Assembly: GCA_964575845.1 (NCBI GenBank)
Contig: CAZNSX010000005.1
Location: 1 to 64,000, forward strand
Direction of reading: 5' to 3'
Source: CAZNSX01 sp964575845
GTDB taxonomy: Bacteria; UBA8248; CAZNSX01
Length of the DNA: 64,000 bases
Part shown: positions 42,780 to 50,845 of the stretch, piece by piece
Layout of the letters: every line of letters begins with the position of its first letter
How positions within the stretch are numbered: position 1 is the stretch's first letter
Notes under the pieces: model-generated
Databases searched by the model: none
Told to the model about the DNA's origin: nothing
Seen by the model: only the letters and a program-made list of their open reading frames with translations
Made by a program: the position numbers and the translations under genes

Positions 42780-43073
42780 ACTGCTGAAAAAGTCTTCGAA
42801 TGAAGCATCATCCAGAGAGATAGCCTATAGCTAAGGAAACATCCCGCCTCGCGGGGTCCTCCCTCATGCTGAGATGCGGTTCCTCCCGGAGGAGCTTCTT
42901 CGACCAGACTCTTTATGAGCGGCTGTTCGAGGCCAAAGAGGCCCTGATCTCAAAATATGCAAGAATCACTCCGAATACCGATAAGCTGAATAGCTTGCTT
43001 AAGCCCAATCTCAAAACCTGAAATATGATTTAGAAGCTTGAGGAACTATCCTTAGGCCGTCTTTTCCAGCAGT
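42780..43073 (+). mobile_element. Decayed insertion sequence with terminal inverted repeats
   Basis: The left end ACTGCTGAAAAAGTC (42780-42794) and the right end GTCTTTTCCAGCAGT (43059-43073) are inverted repeats matching at 13 of 15 positions. ATCG lies close to both ends, a possible target duplication. The roughly 290-bp element encloses only a 51-codon transposase-like fragment, so it is a deletion relic and cannot move by itself. Confidence 0.65.
42866..43021 (+). pseudogene. Transposase N-terminal remnant
   Basis: The 51-codon frame from ATG 42866 reads MLRCGSSRRSFFDQTLYERL, similar in pattern to the N-terminus of IS1182-type transposases (sFFD-TLYERL), then loses resemblance and stops. 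The DDE catalytic part is absent. The family assignment is tentative. Confidence 0.45.
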
Positions 43074-43359
43074 ATCGGAAAATACAACATCAAAACTTTG
43101 ATTCAGCCCAACTGGGTGGGTGGGGGATGGTTAGTTAATGGGGCAAATCCACTGCGTTCTCATTCAATAAATCTCCCCCAGGCTAGCCGGAGTGCGGTAT
43201 GAAGATGTTGACTTAGCATCATGTGGAGTGGTAAAAAAAACATACTAATAGGTGGAAAAATTGGGCAAAAGCCGAAAAGATTTGCTCAGGGGAGGGGAAG
43301 GGCTGGCATTATAACCAATTGATTTTAAAGGGCGGAAGCGGAACGGTGCCGGTGTGCAG

Positions 43360-43521
43360 CCTGGACTTCAAAGTCAAGAATGGGGTTTTGCAAGTATTTG
43401 TTTATATTTGATTTATAAAGCCTCAGCCATTTCGCCCATCCCTAGATGTCCCTCAATATCTCTGCTTTTCCCTAAAAAGTGGAAAGAAGATGGAAAGGTT
43501 TTGGGAACTGGTGAGAGCTGG
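43360..43521 (+). repeat. Diverged direct repeat, copy B
   Basis: This is the partner of 33625-33788 in the same orientation. Differences are spread along the length, mostly substitutions with a few short gaps. The pair flanks 9.6 kb carrying the radical SAM, exported-protein, epimerase and CHAT genes. Confidence 0.75.
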
Positions 43522-43825
43522 TTCTTTCACCTCATCACACCATATCTGCTGCTTGCCTCAGGAGGAAGCTATATCCACATGCCCGGCGAGGTGAGCTTGG
43601 CCCTGACCTACCGTTCTTACTTTAACGCCTGGGGAATTCCCATGATCTCCTCTCCTTTCTGCTATTCGATCTCGTCGGTGTTGATTGCCAAGAATTTCTC
43701 TGCAGGTTGCAACCGAGATTCCTCCTGCTCTCATTTTTCATTATATTGAACAGTCGGCTAGAAGACATCACTCGTAGTATTTCATAGCAAATCCATATCG
43801 TTCTTGCAGTCTTCGAATTTTTAGG

Positions 43826-44599
43826 TTATTCCTCTTTATGTCTACGAATTTCGCCCAGGACACCTGTCCACCTGCGTCGAATGAACGGGACGACATGGAT
43901 TGAGAGCAATTTAGCTCCTCTCTTTATCCAATAGGGGGCCTCACGCTCGTCGGTGGCGACCATCAGCGTTAATCCGGCATCGAGCGTCATAGAGGCAATC
44001 TTCTCGACAGCCTCATGAACCTCCGGGACGTCCACCCGACCGGGGTGCCCCATGGAAAGGGCCAGATCGCTCCTTCCGATGAAAACGCAGTCCAGACCAT
44101 CGGTCTTCAGTATTGACTGGATATTGTCGACACCTTCCGGGTCCTCAATCTTGATGATCACCATAGTCTCGGTGTTAGCCTTTTCAATATAATCCTCCAT
44201 GCTCATGCCAAGGTAGCCTGTGGCCCTCACCATCATCGCAATGCTTCTATGGCCCACAGGAGAGTACTTCACACATGAGACTATGGATTCAGCGTCCTCT
44301 CTAGTCATAACATGGGGAACTATTATACCCATCACCCCTGCATCCAGCGTCCGAAGGATTATCTCCGGCCTCGCAGCCGGTATCGAGCAGAGCGGCGTCA
44401 CTCCCACAACCTCGCAAGAGCGAACGAGCTCCTCAATTTGGGAGATATCCAAGCTACCATGCTCAGAGTCGAAAATTATGGCGTCGCTTCCGCACCTCGC
44501 AAGAATTTCAGCAAGGGGGGGAGAGGGAAAAGGAAGCGCCGCTGCCAAGCAGAGCTCTCCATCCATGAGTTTTGTCTTCAGTGCATTTTTCGTCAGCAT
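43826..44599 (-). CDS. HpcH/HpaI family class II aldolase
   Basis: The 257-residue TIM-barrel protein shows IIFDSEHGSLDISQIEELVRS, IVPHVMTREDAE, the metal-binding KIEDPEGVDN (Glu and Asp) and FIGRSDLALSMGHPG, all typical of 2-keto-3-deoxy-glucarate / 4-hydroxy-2-ketoheptanedioate aldolases. These cleave or make 2-oxo-4-hydroxy acids with pyruvate. GGGAGGAAGG precedes ATG 44599. It is on the minus strand, downstream of the LysR gene. Confidence 0.92.
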   Translation of the reverse strand: MLTKNALKTKLMDGELCLAAALPFPSPPLAEILARCGSDAIIFDSEHGSLDISQIEELVRSCEVVGVTPLCSIPAARPEIILRTLDAGVMGIIVPHVMTREDAESIVSCVKYSPVGHRSIAMMVRATGYLGMSMEDYIEKANTETMVIIKIEDPEGVDNIQSILKTDGLDCVFIGRSDLALSMGHPGRVDVPEVHEAVEKIASMTLDAGLTLMVATDEREAPYWIKRGAKLLSIHVVPFIRRRWTGVLGEIRRHKEE

Positions 44600-44922
44600 G
44601 TCAACCTTCCTCCCTTAGATTATTTAAGCTGGGATTTCCCGGTAAATGTCGGCCAGCCACGCCACTAGGTTTGGTGAATGTCATAATATCAGGATTTAAA
44701 TATAGCTTCGCGACCTTCTTGGGGGATCTTTCCAGCCGTTCCATGGCTAGCGGCCACCTTGACCTAGGATTCCTCGCACTTCTTGCTCTTACGACAATCT
44801 TGCTGATACCTTGACGCCCTTTTCGCCCAGCCCGCTCTGTCGTCCCAGCACCAATAGAGGTGACAATAGTAACCGCCATTAGGTCCAGTCAAGATCCGTT
44901 GGATGGCGCTATTCCAGGATCA
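44600..44922. other. Gap between LysR and aldolase genes
   Basis: No convincing gene is seen. A 92-codon minus-strand frame (44601-44879) lacks a ribosome site and any recognisable domain, and stops inside the aldolase's ribosome site. A possible minus-strand promoter is TTGACT (44887-44892), an 18-base spacer and TATTGT (44863-44868), which would give the aldolase its own transcript. Confidence 0.4.
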
Positions 44923-45927
44923 TCATAGATACGCTTCATGTAACAGCTTTTGCTGAAGACGGAGATTTAGCTGTCCATCTTCCTTAAGCAGCCGAATGAA
45001 TTCCGCTTCCATGTCAGATAACTTTTTTGCTTTGAGGCGAATAACATAGTACGGTAAAACCCCATCGGGAGAAGGGCTTCTCTGGTAGAAATGTTTCAAG
45101 GAGAAAACCTTTACCATTTTGGGATCTATGTCCATGACTTCGCGAAATGGGACTATGGCAATCCCTTTCCCAACGCAGACAAGACGTTTAATGGCCTCTG
45201 TGTTTGATGTTTCGATAATTACATAGAATTGTAACCCTTGCTCCTTAAAGGGGACCCTAATATTTTTCCAAGGCATGCTGCCCACTTCGTACGTGATCAT
45301 AGGATATTCGGTAATGTCTTGCAAAGTGATTACTTTTTTCTTCGCGAGAGGGAAAGACCTCGGTGTAATCAATACTATTTCAGTATGCGGAATAGCCGTG
45401 TACATAAATTCTCGGGAACCTTTAGTGAAAATGTCGGGTACACCATGCGGCTCTCCAGAGCGCAAACGGAAAAAGCCTAATGCCATATCCACCTCTCCTT
45501 TCTGCAGCATGGGGATAACCTCTAGCTCACTCCGCTCGAGAATGGTAAGGCGGACGTCCGGGAAACGACTTTCGAAACGCTTAATAGCAGGTGGGATCAC
45601 GTAAAGCAGAATATTCTTTGCCATAGCGATTCGAAAGTGGGGATTGGCATCGTCTTGGAATATATGCTTGATACTATGAAGCTTTTCAAAGAGAGCGGCG
45701 ACTTCCTCGAAGAGCTGCTTCCCTGCGGCCGAGAGAAAAACAGACTTTTTTTCCCGCTCGAAAAGGTGCACAGGACTACCGACCGATTCGGTTAGGTCCC
45801 TCTCCAGGGCCTTGACACGTTTGTGAAGCGCGGGTTCACCTATGGGGTATGGGAAGGCGCGGCTGGCTCGGGAATAGCCGCCGAACTTTGCTACGAAATA
45901 GAAGGCTTCAAGATTGTTGAGATTCAT
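44923..45927 (-). CDS. LysR-family transcriptional regulator
   Basis: An N-terminal winged helix (about residues 1-65, LNNLEAFYFVAKFGGYSRASRAF) is followed by a two-lobed effector-binding domain with FRIAMAKNILLYVIPPAIKRFESRFPDVRLTI and GKGIAIVPFREV. The HTH is slightly divergent: the usual SxxAAxxL is replaced by SRASRAFPYPIGEPAL. ATG 45927 follows GGAGG; an upstream TTG covers that site and is rejected. Divergent placement from the aminotransferase suggests it controls the catabolic cluster and possibly the aldolase. Confidence 0.92.
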   Translation of the reverse strand: MNLNNLEAFYFVAKFGGYSRASRAFPYPIGEPALHKRVKALERDLTESVGSPVHLFEREKKSVFLSAAGKQLFEEVAALFEKLHSIKHIFQDDANPHFRIAMAKNILLYVIPPAIKRFESRFPDVRLTILERSELEVIPMLQKGEVDMALGFFRLRSGEPHGVPDIFTKGSREFMYTAIPHTEIVLITPRSFPLAKKKVITLQDITEYPMITYEVGSMPWKNIRVPFKEQGLQFYVIIETSNTEAIKRLVCVGKGIAIVPFREVMDIDPKMVKVFSLKHFYQRSPSPDGVLPYYVIRLKAKKLSDMEAEFIRLLKEDGQLNLRLQQKLLHEAYL

Positions 45928-46486
45928 TTGGAATACCTCCAAATTAGAACTCGAACTGAAATTCTTGTAAATGAGCCCTAATTCAATTCCTTCTTGGAAC
46001 TAATTTTATGAAAATTAATTAATTGACGCAAACGATTTTATAAAATAGGATAGCCTGCAGAAGAGATAGGGCTAGGGTGTGCTGAATAATTAAATTTCGG
46101 AGATAGTAATAGTTCCTACTATGCCTGGCAGCTGAGGGGGAGGTTCTGGACGGCGCGAAAGGGCGCATCTTCTTTTCTTTCTGGAAGTCACCAAGTCTTT
46201 GCGCGTAATCGCTCGGAGGAAGGTCTGTTTAGCCAGTCCTCTCTGAGTCTAGTTCTTGAGAACTTCACCTGGGGGTTTGGAGAGCCGGGGCGGGCGATAA
46301 AAAGGGAAAGCCCACGTAAGTAAGGCTATCTGTCCATAGAGTCGGACCAATGGGACGTGAAGATTTCATTGCCGTCATTTCAGTTTCTCTTTTGTTCTTA
46401 GAATGAAAATCGCTTCTCTTGATTGGATTTTCCTTTTGCAGCAGGAATTTGGGCTCCCCGGAAATAACAGTTAGGGGGACCACCTT
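45928..46486. promoter_or_regulatory. Divergent LysR/aminotransferase regulatory region with four dyads
   Basis: No gene is seen in this 560-base, partly very A+T-rich gap. It holds perfect palindromes AATTAATTAATT (46013-46024) and ATTTTATAAAAT (46035-46046), the dyad ATAGTA-N8-TACTAT (46103-46122) and AGTTCT-TG-AGAACT (46251-46264). The first two sit close to the LysR start and suit autoregulation. The latter two suit activation of the plus-strand cluster. Which are LysR sites is not determinable by eye. Confidence 0.45.
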
Positions 46487-47707
46487 TTGAATGTTCCTAA
46501 AGCTCTTGCGCAGGAAGATTTACACCAATTGGCGCTCCGATATTGTATGCAAACATACAATCGATTATCCGTTACGATGGTTCGTGGCTCTGGGGTTAGA
46601 GTGTGGGACGATAAAGGCCGGGAATACATGGATTTTGTTGGCGGGATGGGGGCAAATAGCCTCGGCCACTGCCATCCGGTAGTGATCAACTCCCTTCTGG
46701 AACAGGCTCAGAGTCTCATTCAGGTGGGTAACTCATACTATAGTACGCCGAGTATCCGGTTGGCGCAGCTGCTAATAGAGCATAGTTGTTTCGACAAAGC
46801 CTACTTCTGCAACACAGGGGGCGAGGCCAACGAGACTGCTGTCAAGCTCACGCGCCGCTATGGGAAACTCAAGATGGGGGGTGCGTGGGAGGTAATCACC
46901 GCCATTAACTCCTTCCATGGGCGCACGCTGGCCATGGTCAGTGCTACGGGTCAACCGGCCTACCAGAAGCTTTACAGTCCCTTGCCCGCCGGCTTCATCA
47001 ATGTGGAATTCAATAACATCGAGGCCATAAAAGCAGTGACGAGCGAGAGAGTGTGTGCAGTGATGTTGGAGCCCATTCAAGGGGAGGGAGGGATGAACTT
47101 CCCCGATGAGGATTATCTGAGAAAGGTCAGAGCCTGGTGTGATGAAAGAGGGCTCTTGCTAATTTTGGACGAGGTACTAACGGGGATGGGGAGAATTGGG
47201 ACCCTTTTCGGCTTTGAGCGCTACGGTATCGAACCCGACATTGTGACACTGGGCAAGGGAATCTCCAGTGGGGTTCCAATCGGTATTGTTGCGGCCAAAG
47301 AGCGCGCTTCGGTCTTCAAGCCGGGAGACCATGGCTCAACTTTCAGTGGAAATCCATTGGTTTGTGCAGTCGCGCGTGCTGTGCTGGCGTATGTAATCGA
47401 TAACGAGATTCCTGAAAATGCCCGTCGGATGGGCGAATATTTCCTGGGAAGGCTGGATGACCTCAAGGCCAAGCATCATTTTCTAGCAGATGTGAGGGGA
47501 CGCGGATTGCTGATAGCGCTGGAGTTTGACCGAGAGATGTCGGATGAGTTTGTTATGGCCTGCTTCGAACAAAGCCTGCTGGTGAACAAAGTCCGGGGCA
47601 ATTCCGTCCGATTCATGCCACCCCTTATCATATCGCGCGAAGATGTCGACCGAGCCGTAGAGATCTTAAATAGGGTCTTAGATCGTCTGAGCTCAAAATA
47701 TTCTTGA
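46487..47707 (+). CDS. Class III PLP-dependent aminotransferase
   Basis: The 406-residue protein is of the acetylornithine/4-aminobutyrate aminotransferase type. Seen are FVGGMGANSLGHCHP, the cofactor loop FCNTGGEANETAVKLTRRYG, the DEVLTGMGRIG motif with the PLP-pyridine Asp, and TLGKGISSGVPIG with the Schiff-base Lys. The usual NSGTEAN is changed to NTGGEAN. The start is TTG 46487 after AGGGGG. No arginine genes are near, so it is more likely catabolic, acting on an omega- or alpha-amino compound taken up by the adjacent transporter. Confidence 0.92.
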   Translation: MNVPKALAQEDLHQLALRYCMQTYNRLSVTMVRGSGVRVWDDKGREYMDFVGGMGANSLGHCHPVVINSLLEQAQSLIQVGNSYYSTPSIRLAQLLIEHSCFDKAYFCNTGGEANETAVKLTRRYGKLKMGGAWEVITAINSFHGRTLAMVSATGQPAYQKLYSPLPAGFINVEFNNIEAIKAVTSERVCAVMLEPIQGEGGMNFPDEDYLRKVRAWCDERGLLLILDEVLTGMGRIGTLFGFERYGIEPDIVTLGKGISSGVPIGIVAAKERASVFKPGDHGSTFSGNPLVCAVARAVLAYVIDNEIPENARRMGEYFLGRLDDLKAKHHFLADVRGRGLLIALEFDREMSDEFVMACFEQSLLVNKVRGNSVRFMPPLIISREDVDRAVEILNRVLDRLSSKYS

Positions 47708-47751
47708 AGCTTATACCGGAAGTTAAAACCCTTTGGAGGAGTAATCGAAAG

Positions 47752-47853
47752 ATGAACAGATTATCTGGTCTGAATCTGGGTGTCCGTTTTTCAATCTATA
47801 AGTGTGCCCAAGAAAATAAAATTATCTGGGCACACAGGGAGGAAGGAAAATGA
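47752..47853 (+). CDS. 33-codon leader ORF coupled to binding protein
   Basis: ATG 47752 is preceded by GGAGGAG (47735-47741). The frame runs 33 codons and its TGA overlaps the binding-protein ATG as ATGA. It has no recognisable domain and is mildly basic. The 9-bp hairpin at 47802-47835 lies inside it, so its translation would melt that hairpin. It may be a regulatory leader peptide; it could equally be chance. Confidence 0.35.
   Translation: MNRLSGLNLGVRFSIYKCAQENKIIWAHREEGK
47802..47835 (+). promoter_or_regulatory. 9-bp hairpin directly before binding-protein ribosome site
   Basis: GTGTGCCCA (47802-47810) pairs perfectly with TGGGCACAC (47827-47835) around a 16-base A+T-rich loop. The AGGGAGGAAGG ribosome site starts at the next base. 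No T tract follows. It may protect the abundant binding-protein mRNA from upstream decay or modulate its translation. Confidence 0.5.
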
Positions 47854-49445
47854 AAAAGCTCAGTATCCTGGCCATCTTATTTACAGCCGTGATGGCGCTG
47901 GGTCACGTAGCGCTTAATGCCCAAACCGGCCCCGTCAAGGGTGGAGAGTTGATCGTGGGTGCAAGGGTGGATATCGAGAGCCTGGATCCCGCGACGGTTA
48001 CCCGCGCATCTACTCAACAACTCATGAATAATGTTTTCGATGCGCTGGTGCGGCAAAAGCAAGGCGATCCAAAGATTTATCCAGGCCTTGCCACCTCCTG
48101 GGAGGTCTCGGCGGACCAGAAGTCCTATACCTTCAAGCTCCGACGAGGGGTGAAATTCCATGATGGCACGCCCTTCAACGCTGAAGCCGTCTGTTTCAGC
48201 TTCGATCGTATCGCTGACCCTGCGACGCAGGCGAGAATTGCTAAGGGAGCTCTCAGCGATGGTTATAAGTCCTGCGATGTGGTGGATGAGTTCACCGCGC
48301 GGGTGAATTTTAAGGAGCCGTATGGGCCGTTCCTTTTTTTCGCAGCTCGAGAGGTTTTGGCGATGGTTTCACCGACGGCCGTGAAAAAATATGGGAAAGA
48401 TTTTTTCAAGCACCCGGTCGGCACGGGCCCTTTCATGTTCAAGGAGTGGGTCCCGCTGCAGCACGTCAAATTCGTAAGGAACCCCGATTACAATTGGGCT
48501 TCCCCCATTTACAAGCACAACGGCCCGGCCTACCTCGATGGCTTCACTTGGAAGATCATCCCGGAGGCTGGGACGCGTGTCGGTGCTCTGTTTTCGGGCG
48601 AGATTCACATCGCAGAAGACCCCCCTGCCGTTGAATATCAGAAACTCAAAGATGATCCTAATTTCCGGGTAATCAAGTCCACTAAGAACGGCACCTTCGT
48701 GGCAGTGCAGCTGAATTTCAAGAAATTCCCCACGAACGAGCTCGCCGTTCGCCAAGCGATGCAATACGCCGCGAACCAGGAGGTAATAGTGCAGACTCTC
48801 TACAAGGGTATGCATGAGGCCGGGAGAGAATTGCTCGATCCCACCACTTTGGGGTATAACCCTAAGATTAAAACCATGTACAGCTATAACCCGCAGAAAG
48901 CCAAAGACCTGCTCGAGAAGGCAGGATGGAAAGTGGGCCCAGATGGCATAAGGGTTAAGAACGGCAAGAGGCTGGAGATAGTATTCATCATGCAGCCCAC
49001 CTTTGACGCATACAGTTGGGGCCCATTCCTTCAAGCTCAGCTTAGGGAAGTAGGCATCGATATGAAGCTGCGGAAGGAGCCGATATCGCGCCTGATGCCG
49101 CTGTATCGCAAAGGCGAACACAACGGCGGGGATGTAGCCTGGACCTATCCGGACCCTCATGCTTTGAAGCAGCTTTACTATTCAGAGTACGGCACGACAG
49201 GTTTTGCGTATTCCCACTACGACAATCCCGAAGTAGATAAACTTCTCATAGAGGGGCAGACGGAACTTGACCCGGACAAGCGCGCAGAAATTTATCGAAA
49301 GGCGCAGGAAATCATCACGAAAGATGCCGTGTATCTGCCCATCTTGAGGAATGTGGCCATTTTTGCTGTAAACGCTAAGGTGAAGGATATCGCGTATACC
49401 CCGATCGCGTACTCCCTTTTTTATGACACTTACATCGAGAAGTGA
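47850..49445 (+). CDS. ABC transporter substrate-binding protein, peptide/nickel type
   Basis: The 531-residue SBP_bac_5 protein has a signal peptide cut near LNA (about residue 24), then GGELIVGARVDIESLDPA, PGLATSWEVSADQKSYTFKLRRGVKFHDGTPFNA and VGTGPFMFKEW, all family hallmarks. It binds oligopeptides or other small amphipathic molecules in the periplasm. It is closely related to the second binding protein at 60520. Permease genes follow after 431 bases; no ATPase gene is in the window. Confidence 0.93.
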   Translation: MKKLSILAILFTAVMALGHVALNAQTGPVKGGELIVGARVDIESLDPATVTRASTQQLMNNVFDALVRQKQGDPKIYPGLATSWEVSADQKSYTFKLRRGVKFHDGTPFNAEAVCFSFDRIADPATQARIAKGALSDGYKSCDVVDEFTARVNFKEPYGPFLFFAAREVLAMVSPTAVKKYGKDFFKHPVGTGPFMFKEWVPLQHVKFVRNPDYNWASPIYKHNGPAYLDGFTWKIIPEAGTRVGALFSGEIHIAEDPPAVEYQKLKDDPNFRVIKSTKNGTFVAVQLNFKKFPTNELAVRQAMQYAANQEVIVQTLYKGMHEAGRELLDPTTLGYNPKIKTMYSYNPQKAKDLLEKAGWKVGPDGIRVKNGKRLEIVFIMQPTFDAYSWGPFLQAQLREVGIDMKLRKEPISRLMPLYRKGEHNGGDVAWTYPDPHALKQLYYSEYGTTGFAYSHYDNPEVDKLLIEGQTELDPDKRAEIYRKAQEIITKDAVYLPILRNVAIFAVNAKVKDIAYTPIAYSLFYDTYIEK

Positions 49446-49876
49446 TGACAGGAAAGGAAAAGGCAAGGGACGCGCTTGCTTTTCATCAGGGATGACTTAA
49501 GGCTGATTGAATAGCTAGCCGCGGGAAAATTGTCATCTGGTGGATGGATCATTCTATCCCATATGGCTAAGAGAAGGGTTCATCCACCGGTAATCTGAAT
49601 AGAGAGCTGTTTTACTCGACGGTGGAAGATGGATCTTAAGAACGCCGACTGATGCAATTTTCGGCTAAGGGATATCATGTAGATATGTGGTGGGTGGTTG
49701 GTTCATACTGCTCTCCGCCGACTAACAGGAGCCAAATTTTATAGGATGACGACATCCAGAATGCGGGGTAGAGCTTTATCCCCGCGGGATAGGTGGCTTG
49801 CTCGGCCTTATGTCTGTTGCTCCCTTTCCCGTTCGACTTTAGAGCTTTCAGGCAGTAGGCACAGCCATTAACGGTT
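49446..49876 (+). other. 431-base gap between binding protein and permeases
   Basis: No gene is seen. GGTGGATG (49539-49546) and CATCCACC (49581-49588) are perfect inverted arms 34 bases apart and may end or attenuate the binding-protein transcript, giving more binding protein than permease. A promoter for the permeases is not obvious. Confidence 0.4.
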
Positions 49877-50800
49877 ATGTTTCAATACCTCGCAAAGCGA
49901 TTGATGACGGTAATTCCGACCCTATTTGCGGTTTCTTTCTTAGTATTCTTTATGGTGCATCTCCTGCCGGGTGACCCCGTGCTGGTGATCCTCGGCGGAA
50001 CGGATGCTACTCCAGAACAGATCGTGGAATTGAGGAGGCAGCTGGGTCTTGACCTCCCCATCCACGAGCAATACATAAACTGGCTTTCGAAAGCTCTCAA
50101 CGGCGATCTCGGAAGATCCATTTACACCAATCGCCCGGTGCTCGAGTCGATTCTGCAGCAGTTACCCGCCACCCTAATCTTGGCGTTCGCGTCATTGGCG
50201 GCAGCTACCATCATCGGAATCACAATGGGTACAATTGCAGCGGTGCGACATAAAACTTGGTTAGATACGGTCGCTATGTTCATTTCGGCTACAGGGGTTT
50301 CGGTGCCAAATTTCTGGCTGGGACTGCTTCTCCTGTTTCTCTTTTCATTCACTCTTGGATGGGTCCCTGCGACCGGAACTGGTGGATTCAACAGGCTGAT
50401 CCTGCCGGCATTGACCCTTGGTTTTATGTACGCTGCGATAACAGCCAGACTGGTTCGCTCCGGCCTCCTTGAGGTAATGCGAGAGGACTATATTAAGACT
50501 GCGAGAGCTAAAGGGCTTATAGAGCGTTCGGTGGTTCTGAAACATGCTTTGAAAAATTCTTTGATCCCAGTTGTTACGATAGTTGGGCTTCAGTTTGGCA
50601 ACGCGGTGGCCAATACGGTTATAATCGAGACGGTCTTTGCTCGGCAGGGGATCGGCCGTCTCACCATAGCTGCCATTTTGGACAAAGATTTTCCAATGAT
50701 TCAAGGAACTATGCTCCTTATGTCCTTGCTTTATGTGTTTGCCAATATTCTGGCAGATGTCTCGTACGCTTATCTAGATCCACGCATTCGCTATGAATGA
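49877..50800 (+). CDS. ABC transporter permease, DppB type
   Basis: The 307-residue inner-membrane protein has about six hydrophobic segments. It opens MFQYLAKRLMTVIPTLFAVSFLVFFMVHLLPGDPV, a standard DppB N-terminus. The ATPase-contacting EAA loop reads YIKTARAKGL near residue 210. It pairs with the DppC-type gene next door. Confidence 0.94.
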   Translation: MFQYLAKRLMTVIPTLFAVSFLVFFMVHLLPGDPVLVILGGTDATPEQIVELRRQLGLDLPIHEQYINWLSKALNGDLGRSIYTNRPVLESILQQLPATLILAFASLAAATIIGITMGTIAAVRHKTWLDTVAMFISATGVSVPNFWLGLLLLFLFSFTLGWVPATGTGGFNRLILPALTLGFMYAAITARLVRSGLLEVMREDYIKTARAKGLIERSVVLKHALKNSLIPVVTIVGLQFGNAVANTVIIETVFARQGIGRLTIAAILDKDFPMIQGTMLLMSLLYVFANILADVSYAYLDPRIRYE

Positions 50801-50845
50801 AGCATAGCGGGATTTGTGTTTACGCATATTATCGCGAATTAGTTG

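Larger units (their letters stand above)
42663..43825. other. 1.1-kb gene-poor junction with mobile-element debris
   Basis: No intact gene is supported. It holds a decayed insertion sequence (42780-43073), the second direct repeat (43360-43521) and an open frame of 131 codons (43354-43749) that runs through that repeat and resembles nothing I know. Base composition shifts here from G+C-rich on the left to more A+T-rich on the right. Confidence 0.6.

Noticed and set aside
43330..43400. Resemblance to the anticodon arm of tRNA-Sec (CTGGACTTCAAA preceded by CCGGTG) at the start of repeat copy B
   Set aside because: The D stem does not pair, the anticodon stem is broken and no T arm follows. Copy A lacks the upstream similarity. 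Probably chance.
43354..43749. 131-codon open frame on the plus strand
   Set aside because: It begins inside repeat copy B, has no ribosome site, no recognisable domain and unusual composition. Not supported as a gene.
44601..44879. 92-codon minus-strand frame upstream of the aldolase
   Set aside because: No ribosome site or domain; it ends in the aldolase ribosome site and is rich in Arg as expected for a chance frame.
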